Positions 44,068 through 55,183 of a stretch of DNA of 64,000 bases are shown here, piece after piece. Below the pieces are notes generated by a model, which saw nothing but the letters and a program-made list of their open reading frames with translations, had not been told where the DNA came from and did no database searches. The stretch is from Arthrobacter sp. Soil782 (GTDB lineage: Bacteria; Actinomycetota; Actinomycetes; Actinomycetales; Micrococcaceae): positions 186,001 to 250,000 of the forward strand of contig NZ_LMSO01000007.1 of the NCBI RefSeq assembly GCF_001428435.1, written 5' to 3'. The stretch's first letter is position 1; every line of letters starts with the position of its first letter. Position numbers and translations under genes: made by a program.

Positions 44068-45402
44068 ATGGCACGAAAGTCCTCGTTGTCCGGATTTCCC
44101 GAATGGCTGCCCCAGGAACGTCTGGTGGAGCTGCACGTTCTGGACACCCTGCGACGGACGTTCGAGCTTCACGGATTCTCCAGCGTCGAAACCCGCGCGG
44201 TTGAAACAGTGGGCCAGTTGCTGCGCAAGGGGGAGATCGACAAGGAAGTCTACGCAGTATCGCGCCTCCAGGATGAGGACACCGGCGCCGCCGGTGATGA
44301 CTCGCTGGCGCTGCACTTTGACCTGACTGTTCCCTTTGCACGGTATGTGGTTGAAAACGCCGGCTACCTTGCCTTCCCGTTCCGCCGCTACCAGATCCAG
44401 AAGGTCTGGCGGGGGGAGCGTCCCCAGGAGGGACGGGCGCGGGAGTTCACCCAGGCGGATATCGATGTGGTCGGCGACGGCGCACTCCCGTTCCGCTACG
44501 ACATCGAGCTTGCCCTCGTGATAGCCGAGGCGCTCAGCGCCCTGCCGATTCCCGCCTTCCAGCTGCGCATCAACAACAGGAAACTGGCTGAAGGCTTCTA
44601 CCGGGGAATCGGTCTGACGGACACTCCCGGGGTGCTGCGCAGCATCGACAAGCTGGAGAAGATCGGCCCCGCGAAAGTGGCGGAGCTGCTGAAAACCGAG
44701 CTGGGCGCCACGGCCGAGCAGGCGGAAGCCGCCCTCAGCCTCGCCGGGATCCGCACGGAAGGCACCTCCTTCGTTGACCGGGTGCGCGCCCTTGGCGTTG
44801 AAGACCCGCTGCTCGAGGAAGGACTTGCCGAACTCGAGCAGGTCATCGCCGAGGCATCGAAACGCGCACCGGGGAAGGTGATCGCCGATCTGAGCATCGC
44901 GCGCGGTCTCGACTACTACACCGGCACGGTCTACGAGACGGTGCTGGTGGGTCATGAGGCACTCGGCTCCATCTGCTCCGGCGGCCGCTACGATGCGCTG
45001 GCGAGCAAGGGCAACCGGACCTTCCCCGGCGTCGGGCTTTCCATCGGTGTTACGCGCCTAGTGACGCGCATTCTGAGCCAGGACTTCGCAGCTGCCTCCC
45101 GCCAGGTTCCGACGGCGGTCCTGGTCACCCTCGCAAATGACGACTCCTGGTCCGCCGCTCAAGATGTTGCCGCTGCGTTGCGCGGTCGCGGCATTCCCGT
45201 GGAGGTTGCGGCAACGGCCGAGAAGTTCGGCAAGCAGATCAAGTTCGCGGACCGCCGGGGCATTCCCTTCGTCTGGTTCACCTCGGAGGACGGCACCCAC
45301 GAGGTCAAGGACATCCGCTCAGGGGAGCAGAGCGCCGCTGATCCCTCGTCGTGGACCCCTCCCGTTGAGGACCGCTGGCCGGCCGTGCTGCCTCAGGGCT
45401 GA
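44068..45402 (+). CDS. hisS: Histidine-tRNA ligase
   Basis: A 444-aa class II synthetase. Motif 2 is RYQIQKVWRGERPQEGRAREF, and histidine-specific segments are ARGLDYYTGTVYE and SICSGGRYDALA; the ending VAATAEKFGKQIKFADRRGIP belongs to the anticodon-binding domain. ATG 44068 has AAGGAGA upstream, so the longer frame from 44029 is not used. It stands alone and is convergent with the permease gene. Confidence 0.97.
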   Translation: MARKSSLSGFPEWLPQERLVELHVLDTLRRTFELHGFSSVETRAVETVGQLLRKGEIDKEVYAVSRLQDEDTGAAGDDSLALHFDLTVPFARYVVENAGYLAFPFRRYQIQKVWRGERPQEGRAREFTQADIDVVGDGALPFRYDIELALVIAEALSALPIPAFQLRINNRKLAEGFYRGIGLTDTPGVLRSIDKLEKIGPAKVAELLKTELGATAEQAEAALSLAGIRTEGTSFVDRVRALGVEDPLLEEGLAELEQVIAEASKRAPGKVIADLSIARGLDYYTGTVYETVLVGHEALGSICSGGRYDALASKGNRTFPGVGLSIGVTRLVTRILSQDFAAASRQVPTAVLVTLANDDSWSAAQDVAAALRGRGIPVEVAATAEKFGKQIKFADRRGIPFVWFTSEDGTHEVKDIRSGEQSAADPSSWTPPVEDRWPAVLPQG

Positions 45403-45429
45403 GCCGGCGCGCTGCCTGTAGTGCCGCCG

Positions 45430-46662
45430 TCAGCGCCGTCGTCGTTGTACGAGGAGCATAGCGGCGCGGCCAAGCAGCCCCACCAGCAGAATGACGGTCA
45501 TGGTCAGGACCGACCGCACCGGAAGCGTGAACGCGAGCACCAGGCATCCCGTCAGGCCGAGCACATTCAGCGCCCGCGGAGCGTACCAGGGACGCGAAGT
45601 CAGGGTGAGCGCGGAGAGGTTCGCCACCGCGTAGTAGAGCAGCACACCGAAGCTGGAGAAGCCCACCACCGTCAGGACATCGGTTCCCAGCAGCAGTGCA
45701 ATGACGACGACGGCGGTCGCCAACTCCGCTGCGAACGGTGTGGCACGGCGTGCTGACACCGCGCCGAAAACCCGCGGCAGATCACCCTCGCGCGCCATAG
45801 CCAGGGTTGTGCGGGCGATCCCGCTGATCAGCGCGAGCAGGGCGCCGAGACTCGCCAGTGCCGCCGCAATCGCCACTGCCAGCACAGGCAAGGACCCGTT
45901 GGGCGGAAACACTTCGGTGAGGGGCGCCTGCGAGTCACTGAGGGCGTCCGGCCCCACCGCGCGAAGCAGGCCGAACGCGAGCAGGAGGTACAGAGCCAGA
46001 GTGAAACCGAGTGCGCCGAAGATAGCCCGCGGAATGTTGCGCGCGGGCTCGCGGACCTCCTCGCCCATCGTGGCAATACGTGCATAGCCGGCGAACGCGA
46101 AGAACATGAGCCCGGCCGCCTGCAGGACTCCGGTGGGTCCAACCGGCACGGCGCCGGGGGCGTCGGCAGGCTGGGCAAAGGCCACAACAATGACGAAGGC
46201 GAGGACAGGCACCACCAGCGCAACGATGATCCGCGTCAACAGCGCGGTGCGCGTGATGCCTAACAGATTGACGGACGTCAGGGCCGCCACAGCTGCCACC
46301 CCTGCAGCCTTCTCAAAGCCCGGGGCCGCGTACAGCCCAAAGGTGAGTGCCATCGCCGCGCAGGAGGCAAGTTTGCCGGTGATGAAACTCCAACCGGCCA
46401 GGAAGCCCGGCCATTCGCCGAGCTGGCGCCGCCCGTAGGTATAGGTACCGCCGCTCACCGGATGCACGGTCGCCAGCTGGGCGGATGCTGCGGCGTTGGC
46501 ATAGGCAACGACGGCGGCCAGGCCGACTGCGAGCGGCAGCAGGGAGCCGGCGGTTGCGGCTGCCGGGGAGAAGACAACGAAAACACCGGCTCCAATGATG
46601 GATCCGATGCCGACGGTGGTGGCGTCGAACCCGCCGAGTTGTCTGTTCAATGCCTGCGGCAT
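45430..46662 (-). CDS. APC-superfamily amino acid permease
   Basis: A 410-aa transporter with about 11-12 helices. The N-terminal unwound helix signature is IGSIIGAGVFVVFSPAAAT, and VHPVSGGTYTYGRRQLGEWPGFLAGW is the next conserved segment. Such permeases import amino acids or related amines with protons or exchange them; the substrate cannot be read. The C-terminus is a short basic tail (LVQRRRR). ATG 46662. It is convergent with hisS, with 27 nt between, and divergent from aspS. Confidence 0.9.
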   Translation of the reverse strand: MPQALNRQLGGFDATTVGIGSIIGAGVFVVFSPAAATAGSLLPLAVGLAAVVAYANAAASAQLATVHPVSGGTYTYGRRQLGEWPGFLAGWSFITGKLASCAAMALTFGLYAAPGFEKAAGVAAVAALTSVNLLGITRTALLTRIIVALVVPVLAFVIVVAFAQPADAPGAVPVGPTGVLQAAGLMFFAFAGYARIATMGEEVREPARNIPRAIFGALGFTLALYLLLAFGLLRAVGPDALSDSQAPLTEVFPPNGSLPVLAVAIAAALASLGALLALISGIARTTLAMAREGDLPRVFGAVSARRATPFAAELATAVVVIALLLGTDVLTVVGFSSFGVLLYYAVANLSALTLTSRPWYAPRALNVLGLTGCLVLAFTLPVRSVLTMTVILLVGLLGRAAMLLVQRRRR

Positions 46663-46719
46663 TTAGCGATGGTCCCCGTCCGGTGATAAGTGTGGCCGGG
46701 AATGCATCTCATCCGGCGG

Positions 46720-46725
46720 TAAACT
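46720..46725 (+). promoter_or_regulatory. -10 element of aspS promoter
   Basis: TAAACT in the 124-nt gap between the permease and aspS, giving a leader of about 55 nt that ends in GGAAGGA before GTG 46787. Confidence 0.4.
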
Positions 46726-46786
46726 CGAACACTGAGATTCAACCACGATTCACAGACCTGGATTTAATTCCACCGGAAGGAATGCT

Positions 46787-48577
46787 GTGCTGCGCACACA
46801 TGACCTGGGTTCACTACGGACCGGGCACATTGGACAGACCGTCACTCTCGCCGGATGGGTGGCCCGTCGGCGTGATCACGGCGGCGTGGCATTCCTCGAT
46901 CTTCGTGACGCATCCGGCGTCGCCCAGGTAGTGGTGCGCGAGGAGGACGTCTTCCATGGCCTGCGCAATGAGTACGTGCTGCAGATCATCGGCACCGTCG
47001 AGCAGCGCCCCGAGGGTAACGAGAACCCGGCGCTTGCAACCGGTGAGATCGAGGTCATCGCCGAGAAGGTGACAATTCTCAACACCTCGGACCCGCTGCC
47101 GTTCCAGATCGACGAGCATGTCGAGGTGGGCGAGGAGGCGCGTCTGAAGCACCGTTACCTGGACCTCCGCCGCCCAACGCCGAACGCCAACCTCCGCCTG
47201 CGCTCCGAGGCGAACCGGGTGGCCCGCGAGCTTCTGCACACAGACGGCTATGTGGAGATTGAGACACCCACCCTCACCCGTTCGACGCCTGAGGGCGCCC
47301 GTGACTTCCTGGTTCCGGCCCGTCTGGCGCCAGGGTCCTGGTACGCACTGCCGCAGTCACCACAGCTGTTCAAGCAACTTCTCCAGGTGGGCGGATTCGA
47401 GAAGTACTACCAGATTGCCCGCTGCTACCGCGACGAGGACTTCCGTGCCGACCGGCAGCCCGAGTTCACTCAGCTGGACATTGAGGCGAGCTTCGTCGAG
47501 CAGGATGACATCATCGCGCTCGGCGAGGAGCTCGTGACGGCGCTGTGGAAGCTGATCGACGTCGAGATCCCCACTCCGATCCAGCGCATGACCTACGCCG
47601 ATGCCATGGCGCGTTACGGCTCTGACAAGCCGGACCTTCGGTTCGGTCTCGAGCTGACCGAGCTGACCGAGTACTTCAAGGACACCGGATTCGGCGTGTT
47701 CAAGGCTGCGTATGTGGGCGCCGTCGTCATGCCCGGCGGAGCCTCCCAGCCGCGCCGTCAGCTGGATGCCTGGCAGGAATGGGCCAAGCAGCGCGGAGCG
47801 AAGGGGCTTGCGTACGTCCTCATCGACGACGACGGCAGCCTCCGAGGTCCCGTCGCCAAGAACCTGACGGACGCCGAGCGGGATGGGCTGGCCGGCATTG
47901 TCGGTGCGAAGCCGGGGGACTGCATCTTCTTTGCTGCCGGTGAGAAGTCCTCCTCGCGTGCCTTGCTTGGTGCTGCACGGGTGGAGATCGGCCACCGCAC
48001 CGGGCTGATCGATCCGGCGGCGTGGGCGTTCGTGTGGGTCGTTGATGCGCCCATGTTCGAGCCGGCGTCGGACGCCGTTGCAGCGGGCGACGTCGCGGTG
48101 GGAACCGGTGCGTGGACGGCGGTTCACCACGCCTTCACCTCACCGAAGCCGGAATACCTGGACTCCTTCGACATCGATCCGGGCAGTGCCCTCGCGTATG
48201 CCTACGACATTGTCTGCAACGGCAATGAGATTGGCGGCGGCTCGATCCGTATCCACCAGCGGGATGTTCAGCAACGGGTCTTCGCTGTTATGGGAATCAG
48301 CCCCGAGGACGCCGAGGAGAAGTTCGGCTTCCTGCTGGAGGGTTTCAAGTACGGCGCACCGCCCCACGGCGGCATCGCGTTCGGTTGGGACCGGGTTGTC
48401 GCACTGCTTGCCGGCAGCGACTCCATCCGCGACGTCATCGCCTTCCCGAAATCCGGCGGCGGCTATGACCCGCTCACGGCTGCTCCTGCACCGATCACGC
48501 CTCAACAGCGGAAGGAAGCAGGCGTGGACGCAAAGCCGGCAGGAAAGTCCGACGCGCCCAAAAATGTGAAAGAATAA
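46787..48577 (+). CDS. aspS: Aspartate-tRNA ligase
   Basis: A 596-aa bacterial-type AspRS with an N-terminal OB-fold anticodon domain ([21 protein letters not shown]), the catalytic motif 2 [22 protein letters not shown] and the bacterial GAD insertion (about residues 290-420, [17 protein letters not shown]), with motif 3 in [20 protein letters not shown] short lysine-rich tail ends it. Starts at GTG 46787. A TAAGTT box over the stop codon likely starts the downstream rib operon. Confidence 0.97.
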   Translation: MLRTHDLGSLRTGHIGQTVTLAGWVARRRDHGGVAFLDLRDASGVAQVVVREEDVFHGLRNEYVLQIIGTVEQRPEGNENPALATGEIEVIAEKVTILNTSDPLPFQIDEHVEVGEEARLKHRYLDLRRPTPNANLRLRSEANRVARELLHTDGYVEIETPTLTRSTPEGARDFLVPARLAPGSWYALPQSPQLFKQLLQVGGFEKYYQIARCYRDEDFRADRQPEFTQLDIEASFVEQDDIIALGEELVTALWKLIDVEIPTPIQRMTYADAMARYGSDKPDLRFGLELTELTEYFKDTGFGVFKAAYVGAVVMPGGASQPRRQLDAWQEWAKQRGAKGLAYVLIDDDGSLRGPVAKNLTDAERDGLAGIVGAKPGDCIFFAAGEKSSSRALLGAARVEIGHRTGLIDPAAWAFVWVVDAPMFEPASDAVAAGDVAVGTGAWTAVHHAFTSPKPEYLDSFDIDPGSALAYAYDIVCNGNEIGGGSIRIHQRDVQQRVFAVMGISPEDAEEKFGFLLEGFKYGAPPHGGIAFGWDRVVALLAGSDSIRDVIAFPKSGGGYDPLTAAPAPITPQQRKEAGVDAKPAGKSDAPKNVKE

Positions 48578-48580
48578 GTT
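48575..48580 (+). promoter_or_regulatory. -10 element of the rib operon
   Basis: TAAGTT overlaps the aspS stop codon. The predicted start about 7 nt downstream falls on the first base of riboswitch helix P1 at 48587. Confidence 0.45.
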
Positions 48581-48586
48581 CGTACA

Positions 48587-48721
48587 ACGTGCTCCGGGGT
48601 CGGTGTAATTCCGAACCGGCGGTTATAGTCCGCGACCCGCGCGCAGCCCCCTGGGGCAGCAAACGGTTGAGCCGGTGAAATTCCGGCACCGACAGTTAAA
48701 GTCTGGATGGGAGAAGCACGT
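48587..48721 (+). ncRNA. FMN riboswitch (RFN element)
   Basis: Conserved RFN blocks occur in order: GGTGTAATTCCGAACCGGCGG, GTCCGCGACCC, GCCGGTGAAATTCCGGCACC, GACAGTTAAAGTCTGGATGGG and GAGAAGCAC. Helix P1 is ACGTGCT (48587-48593) with AGCACGT (48715-48721). It binds FMN and switches off the downstream riboflavin genes when FMN is plentiful. Directly after it, AGCA (48715-48718) can alternatively pair with TGCT (48735-48738) as part of a hairpin with CAGC-TTTG-GCTG, which would break P1. The 105 nt from the aptamer to ribM has no obvious T-tract terminator, so control could be translational or mixed. Confidence 0.95.
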
Positions 48722-48826
48722 GCAGCTTTGGCTGTGCTCTGTCGTCGGTGCTTCATGCGCCGTCGGCAGCGCCGGCCCTGCCTGTCGTTCCCCGGAGCCG
48801 TCATCGCGAGTTCTAAAGGGAACAGT

Positions 48827-49516
48827 ATGGATCTACTGAGGTGGCTCTTCGAAGCCCAACTTTTCATCGGCGGCAGTCCATTGCTGCTTCGGGAAGCGCT
48901 CGGCAATGTCTTCGGTCTCCTGAGCGCGCTCGGGGGAATGCGCCGCAAGGTCTGGGCCTGGCCTGTCGGCATCGCCGGTAACCTGCTCCTGCTCACCGTC
49001 TTTCTCGGTTCGGTGTTCGGTGAAGCTTCCACGGCGAATCTCCTCGGACAGGCTGCCCGCCAGGTCATGTTCATCGCTGTCGCAGTCTACGGATGGCGCC
49101 GGTGGCGGCAGGCACAATCGGATGCCGGCGCGGCAATTACCCCGCGTTGGGCAACAAACCGTACACGCCTGGGGCTCGTTGCCGCCCTGGTCCTCGGCAC
49201 TGTGGCCGTGACTCCGCTCTTCCGGGCGCTCGGTTCGTACGAGCCGGTCTGGGCGGACGCCTGGACCTTCGTCGGATCTCTGCTGGCCACGTTCGGAATG
49301 GCCAAGGGCTGGGTGGAATTCTGGCTCATCTGGGTGGCAGTCGACGTCGTTGGCGTCCCGCTCCTGTTCAGCGCCGGCTACTACGCTTCAGCTTTTATGT
49401 ACCTGTTTTACGGGATCTTCACCCTCGTGGGCTTTGTTGTGTGGACCCGGGCGCAGCGGCAGGCCGCCGCGCATCCGGTTGATCACGCACCCAGTCCTGA
49501 GCCGAGCCTGCCATGA
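48827..49516 (+). CDS. ribM: PnuC-family riboflavin transporter RibM
   Basis: A 229-aa membrane protein with about seven helices. PnuC-like features are the helix GNVFGLLSALGGMRRKVWAWPVGIAGNLLLL with W-x-x-G-x-x-GN and FMAKGWVEFWLIWVAVDVVGVPLL. PnuC relatives carry nicotinamide riboside, but actinobacterial RibM next to an FMN riboswitch takes up riboflavin. ATG 48827 has AAAGGG upstream. The stop overlaps the ribD start (ATGA), so uptake and synthesis are one unit. Confidence 0.9.
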   Translation: MDLLRWLFEAQLFIGGSPLLLREALGNVFGLLSALGGMRRKVWAWPVGIAGNLLLLTVFLGSVFGEASTANLLGQAARQVMFIAVAVYGWRRWRQAQSDAGAAITPRWATNRTRLGLVAALVLGTVAVTPLFRALGSYEPVWADAWTFVGSLLATFGMAKGWVEFWLIWVAVDVVGVPLLFSAGYYASAFMYLFYGIFTLVGFVVWTRAQRQAAAHPVDHAPSPEPSLP

Positions 49517-50589
49517 CAACCGGATCCGCCAGCTTCACGGCACCCGAAATGATGGCCATGGAGCACGCGCTCCTGCTCGCCGGCCAGGGCGTTCGCGGCG
49601 CCAATCCTCTGGTGGGCGCTGTTGTTCTGGATAAGGACGGCGCAATGGTTGCCACCGGTTTCCACCTGGGCGCCGGCACTGACCACGCGGAAGCAGCCGC
49701 GCTGAAGAATGCGGCCCTGCAGGGGGTGGATCCCGCCGGTTGCACCATGGTGGTGACGCTGGAGCCCTGTAGCCACACCGGTCGCACAGGTCCCTGTACC
49801 GAGGCGATCATGGAAGCAGGCATCACGCGCGTTGTCTACGCGGCCGCCGATCCCACTCCTGATGCCGCCGGCGGTGCCGCGCGGCTCGCCAACCACGGAA
49901 TCGATGTGGCGGGCGGGCTCCTCGAAGATGCCGCAACTGAGCTGAACCGCCGTTGGCTCGTTGCCGTGCAGGCCCGGCGCCCCTTCGTGACAGTCAAAGT
50001 GGCGCAGAGCCTGGATGCACAATCCGCGGCAGCGGACGGCTCAAGCCAGTGGATCACCGGCCCGCACGCGCGCGCAGACGGGCACACTATCCGTACCCGC
50101 GTCGACGCCGTCCTGGTGGGCACCGGCACCGTCCTTGCCGACAATCCCCGCCTCACCGCGCGGGCCCTGGACGGATCCGACGCCGACCGCCAGCCGCTGC
50201 GGGTTGCCGTCGGGCTACGGGGCATCCCCGGGGACGCCGCCGTGCGTGGAAGCGGGTTTGTGCACCTGAAAACCCATGATCCGCTGGCCGCGCTGACTGA
50301 ATTGTTCAGCCGGGGCGTTCGGCACGTTCTCGTGGAGGGCGGCCCGCAACTGGTCGGAGTCTTCCTCATGGCTGATCTTGCCGATGAACTTTTCGTCTAT
50401 GTCGCGCCGATGCTCCTCGGCGCCGGGGTGCCCGCCTTCCAACGGCTCGGTGTGGCAACGCTCACTGACGCCCATGTGTGGCGTCTGGATCCGGACGGGG
50501 CCGCGGCTCTCACGCAGCTCGGCGACGACGTGCGGCTGCACCTCAAACCCATTGCGCCGCCTCCGGCGCCCATCACGAAAGGCCTTTAA
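49513..50589 (+). CDS. ribD: Bifunctional diaminohydroxyphosphoribosylaminopyrimidine deaminase/reductase
   Basis: A 358-aa enzyme for the second and third steps of riboflavin synthesis. The N-terminal zinc deaminase has HAEAAAL and TLEPCSHTGRTGPCTEAI; the C-terminal NADPH reductase (about residue 145 on) has VTVKVAQSLDAQSAA, SQWITGPHARADGHTIR and HVLVEGGPQLVGVFL. All deaminase zinc ligands are present. Overlaps ribM by 4 nt and abuts ribE. Confidence 0.96.
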   Translation: MTTGSASFTAPEMMAMEHALLLAGQGVRGANPLVGAVVLDKDGAMVATGFHLGAGTDHAEAAALKNAALQGVDPAGCTMVVTLEPCSHTGRTGPCTEAIMEAGITRVVYAAADPTPDAAGGAARLANHGIDVAGGLLEDAATELNRRWLVAVQARRPFVTVKVAQSLDAQSAAADGSSQWITGPHARADGHTIRTRVDAVLVGTGTVLADNPRLTARALDGSDADRQPLRVAVGLRGIPGDAAVRGSGFVHLKTHDPLAALTELFSRGVRHVLVEGGPQLVGVFLMADLADELFVYVAPMLLGAGVPAFQRLGVATLTDAHVWRLDPDGAAALTQLGDDVRLHLKPIAPPPAPITKGL

Positions 50590-51219
50590 GTGTTCACAGG
50601 AATTGTTTCCGGGCAGGGCGCCGTCACTTCCCTCCGCAGCTCCCCGGACGGCAGCAGCGCTGTGCTTGTATTTGAGGCCGGTTCCACAGGAGCCGGGCTC
50701 GAGCCCGGCGGCTCCATCGCTGTGGACGGGGTATGCCTGACCGCGACCGTCATCGACGAAGGCCGAATCAGCGTGGACGTGATGGGGGAGACGCTGAGGC
50801 GTACGACAATCGGGAGCCTGACCGAGGGCCGCAGGGTCAACCTCGAGCGCTGCGTACCGGCGAACGGCCGTTTGGACGGCCACGTCGTGCAGGGTCACGT
50901 CGACGGCGTCGGTACGCTCCTCGAGCGTGAGAATCTCGGCGATTGGGAGCGCTTGCGTTTCAGCTTGCCCGTCCCTCTGGACCGTTATGCCGCTGAAAAG
51001 GGGTCCGTCGCCGTGGACGGCGTCTCGCTGACAGTGACGGCCGTGAGCAACGCCGGAACACCCGAGCCCTGGTTCGAGGTCGGCCTGATCCCCACAACCC
51101 TCACCGAGACGGGCCTGGGGGCCAAGAACGTCGGGGATCCTGTGAACCTGGAGATGGATGTCCTGGCCAAATACGCTGAGCGGCTGCTCGCGTTCACGGG
51201 AAAGGAGGACCGGGCATGA
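50590..51219 (+). CDS. ribE: Riboflavin synthase alpha subunit
   Basis: A 209-aa protein of two homologous beta-barrels: [12 protein letters not shown] with [15 protein letters not shown] in the first half and [17 protein letters not shown] with [16 protein letters not shown] in the second. It dismutates two 6,7-dimethyl-8-ribityllumazine molecules to riboflavin. GTG 50590 starts one base after the ribD stop. ribB begins 4 nt before its stop. Confidence 0.96.
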   Translation: MFTGIVSGQGAVTSLRSSPDGSSAVLVFEAGSTGAGLEPGGSIAVDGVCLTATVIDEGRISVDVMGETLRRTTIGSLTEGRRVNLERCVPANGRLDGHVVQGHVDGVGTLLERENLGDWERLRFSLPVPLDRYAAEKGSVAVDGVSLTVTAVSNAGTPEPWFEVGLIPTTLTETGLGAKNVGDPVNLEMDVLAKYAERLLAFTGKEDRA

Positions 51220-51895
51220 TTCGCAGCGGCGCGGGCGGTGCCCCGGACACGCAGAGCAGTGCGGTGCTTGAGATTGTGCTTGACCCGGTGGACACGGCCG
51301 TTGCCGCAATGGCGGCGGGCCGCGCCGTCGTCGTTGTTGACGACGCCAACCGGGAAAACGAGGGCGACATCATCTTCGCTGCCCAGTTCGCCACAACGGA
51401 ACTGACCGCCTGGACCATCCGGTACACCTCAGGCGTGCTGTGCGTTCCGGTGACCGGGAGAACCGCGGACCGGTTGGAGTTGCCCGCCATGGTGATCAAC
51501 AACCAGGACGCCAAGCAGACGGCCTACACCGTGTCCTGCGACGCCGCCGTCGGCGTGAGCACCGGTATCAGCGCCGCGGACAGGGCATTGACCGCCAGGA
51601 CGCTGGCGACGCCGTCAGCGGTTCCCTCTGACCTCACGCGGCCGGGTCACATGTTCCCGCTGCGTGCGGTGGAGGGCGGGGTGCGGGAGCGGCGCGGTCA
51701 CACCGAAGCTGCAATTGACCTGTGCCGGCTGGCCGGTGTGGAGCCGGCCGCCGTTATTGCGGAAGTCACGCACGACGACGGCGGCATGATGCGCCTGCCG
51801 GCGCTGCGCGAGTTCGCTACCCGCTTCCAGGCGCCGCTGATTTCGATCGAGGACCTGGTGGAGTACCTTGCCGCAGGCGACACGGGAGCCGCTGA

Positions 51896-51899
<4 letters not shown>
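51216..51899 (+). CDS. ribB: 3,4-dihydroxy-2-butanone 4-phosphate synthase
   Basis: A 227-aa enzyme making the four-carbon precursor of riboflavin from ribulose 5-phosphate. Active-site signature [20 protein letters not shown] binds the metal, followed by [13 protein letters not shown] [29 protein letters not shown] and a late [16 protein letters not shown]. An N-terminal extension of about 25 residues is present. In many actinobacteria it is fused to GTP cyclohydrolase II; here a stop and ATGA overlap separate the two domains. Confidence 0.94.
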
Positions 51900-53069
<1,170 letters not shown>

Positions 53070-53143
53070 ACCTCAGGGAGGCCTCGCGTCGGGAGCTTCG
53101 TCACACAGAACGGCCACGATACGGCGTATCTCATGGAACCCAG

Positions 53144-53149
53144 TAACCT
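53144..53149 (+). promoter_or_regulatory. -10 element of leaderless hisE
   Basis: TAACCT lies 7 nt before GTG 53157, with no Shine-Dalgarno in between. Confidence 0.4.
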
Positions 53150-53156
53150 AGACAGA

Positions 53157-53420
53157 GTGAAATCCTTCGACACCCTCTTCGCCGAGCTGAGCGAGAAAGC
53201 TGCCGCCCGTCCGTCGGGGTCACGCACCGCGGCCGAACTGGAGTCAGGCGTGCACGGCATCGGCAAGAAGGTAGTCGAGGAGGCCGCCGAAGTGTGGATG
53301 GCCGCCGAGTATGAGTCGAATGAAGCTGCTGCAGAGGAAATTTCCCAGCTGCTGTACCACCTCCAGGTCATGATGATCGCCAAGGGACTCACGCTGGAAG
53401 ACGTTTACAAGCATCTGTAG
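53157..53420 (+). CDS. hisE: Phosphoribosyl-ATP diphosphatase
   Basis: An 87-aa MazG-fold enzyme for the second step of histidine synthesis. Conserved features are [31 protein letters not shown] with the Mg-binding EExxE pattern and [15 protein letters not shown] choose GTG 53157 (VKSFDTLF) because the family begins there and a TAACCT box sits 7 nt before it; ATG 53133 would add eight residues without a ribosome-binding site. It is separate from hisI, which lies 2.5 kb downstream. Confidence 0.93.
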   Translation: MKSFDTLFAELSEKAAARPSGSRTAAELESGVHGIGKKVVEEAAEVWMAAEYESNEAAAEEISQLLYHLQVMMIAKGLTLEDVYKHL

Positions 53421-53515
53421 CCGCGCGGCGACAATCTTCGCAGAACTCGCGCGCGGCCCAGAGCCTGCTTTCCAGGCAACGTCCCCCGCAGAACCCTCCT
53501 TCCCAAAGGAACCCC

Positions 53516-54358
53516 ATGCTTCGAGTTGCAGTCCCCAACAAGGGATCCCTGTCCGAATCCGCCTCCGCAATGCTCAGCGAGGCGGGCTACCGCCAGCGTC
53601 GCGACACCCGTGAACTGGTGATGGTGGACCCCGAGAACGAGATTGAATTCTTCTTCCTCCGGCCGCGGGACATAGCCGTCTATGTCGGTTCCGGAACCCT
53701 CGACGTCGGAATCACCGGCCGCGATCTCTTCCTTGACGCCCAGGTGGAAGCAGAAGAGCTTCTGCCTTTGGGCTTTGGTGCGTCGACGTTCCGCTTCGCC
53801 GGCCCGGTCGGGAACTTCAGCTCCGTGGCCGAACTTGAGGGGCGGCGCCTGGCCACCAGTTATGACGGGCTCCTGCGCGACTTCCTGGCTGAGCAGGGCG
53901 TCAGCGCCACGGTTGTACGGCTTGACGGCGCTGTGGAATCGTCAGTGCGCCTCGGCGTCGCAGACGCGATCGCGGATGTCGTCGAAACGGGAAACACCCT
54001 GAAGGCCGCCGGCATGGAGATCTTCGGCGAGCCCATCCTGAAAAGCGAGGCAGTCCTCATCGGGCGCAAGGGCGCAGCGCCTGTCGGGTTGGACATCCTG
54101 ATCCGTAGGCTGCAGGGGGTGCTTGTCGCGCGCCAGTATGTGCTGCTCGATTACGACATCCGCAAGGAACTGGTGGATCAGGCCGCGGCGCTGACTCCGG
54201 GTCTTGAATCGCCCACTGTCTCGCCGCTGCGTGATTCCGACTGGGTTGCCGTCCGGTCCATGGTTAAGCGCCACAGCACCAACCGGATCATGGATGAGCT
54301 CTACGACCTCGGCGCGCGCGCCATCCTGGTGAGCACTATCCACGCGTGCCGGATCTAG
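53516..54358 (+). CDS. hisG: ATP phosphoribosyltransferase (long form)
   Basis: A 280-aa committed enzyme of histidine synthesis. The catalytic domains hold RVAVPNKGSLSESASAML, YVGSGTLDVGITGRDL and the PRPP loop VVETGNTLKAAGMEIF; residues about 210-280 form the regulatory domain for feedback by histidine (TVSPLRDSDWVAVRSMV). The long form does not need HisZ. AAAGGAA precedes ATG 53516. hisF starts 15 nt downstream. Confidence 0.97.
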   Translation: MLRVAVPNKGSLSESASAMLSEAGYRQRRDTRELVMVDPENEIEFFFLRPRDIAVYVGSGTLDVGITGRDLFLDAQVEAEELLPLGFGASTFRFAGPVGNFSSVAELEGRRLATSYDGLLRDFLAEQGVSATVVRLDGAVESSVRLGVADAIADVVETGNTLKAAGMEIFGEPILKSEAVLIGRKGAAPVGLDILIRRLQGVLVARQYVLLDYDIRKELVDQAAALTPGLESPTVSPLRDSDWVAVRSMVKRHSTNRIMDELYDLGARAILVSTIHACRI

Positions 54359-54373
54359 GGGCGGAGACCGTTC

Positions 54374-55144
54374 ATGAGCGTGGCCATCCGCGTCATACCC
54401 TGCCTTGATGTCGACGCCGGACGCGTGGTCAAGGGAATCAATTTCGAAGATCTCCGCGACGCCGGGGACCCGGTGGAACTGGCACACCGTTATGACCGCG
54501 CGGGAGCCGACGAACTGACATTCCTTGACGTCACCGCGTCCTCCGGCAACCGCGCCACCACTTTCGACGTGGTTGCAAAGACTGCTGAGGAAGTGTTCAT
54601 CCCACTGACGGTGGGCGGCGGCGTCCGGGAGATTTCCGACGTCGACCGGCTGCTGCGCGCGGGCGCCGACAAAGCATCCATCAATACCGCAGCGGTCGCC
54701 CGCCCGCAGGTCATCGATGAGATCACGTCCCATTTCGGCTCGCAGGTCCTGGTACTCAGCCTGGATGCGCGCCGGACGGACAATCCGGCGGCTCACTCAG
54801 GCTTCGAAGTGACCACGCACGGCGGCCGCAACGGGACCGGGATCGACGCGGTCGCCTGGGCACGGGAAGCAGCTGAGCGCGGCGTCGGCGAGATCCTGCT
54901 GAACTCCATCGATGCTGACGGCACCCGCGAAGGCTTCGATCTTGAGATGATCCGGGCTGTGCGGGCGGCAGTGAACGTGCCCCTGATCGCCTCCGGGGGA
55001 GCGGGTAGGCCGGATCATTTTCCACCGGCCGTTGCAGCGGGCGCCGATGCGGTATTGGCGGCATCGGTGTTCCACTTCGGTCCAGTTGACGCGATCGCCG
55101 AGGTGAAGCGGGCTATCCGGGACGCAGGCTTTCCGGTTCGTTAG
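54374..55144 (+). CDS. hisF: Imidazole glycerol phosphate synthase subunit HisF
   Basis: A 256-aa TIM-barrel cyclase that makes imidazole glycerol phosphate and AICAR with ammonia from HisH. Catalytic Asp residues are in [14 protein letters not shown] and VLSLDARR, and phosphate loops are [10 protein letters not shown] and [11 protein letters not shown]. HisH is not in this window. GGGGCGGAG precedes ATG 54374. It ends facing the minus-strand TIGR03085 gene, 39 nt away. Confidence 0.97.
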   Translation: MSVAIRVIPCLDVDAGRVVKGINFEDLRDAGDPVELAHRYDRAGADELTFLDVTASSGNRATTFDVVAKTAEEVFIPLTVGGGVREISDVDRLLRAGADKASINTAAVARPQVIDEITSHFGSQVLVLSLDARRTDNPAAHSGFEVTTHGGRNGTGIDAVAWAREAAERGVGEILLNSIDADGTREGFDLEMIRAVRAAVNVPLIASGGAGRPDHFPPAVAAGADAVLAASVFHFGPVDAIAEVKRAIRDAGFPVR

Positions 55145-55183
55145 AACCCAACCCGGGGGTTGGTTGGCCAGGGCCTGGCTTCC

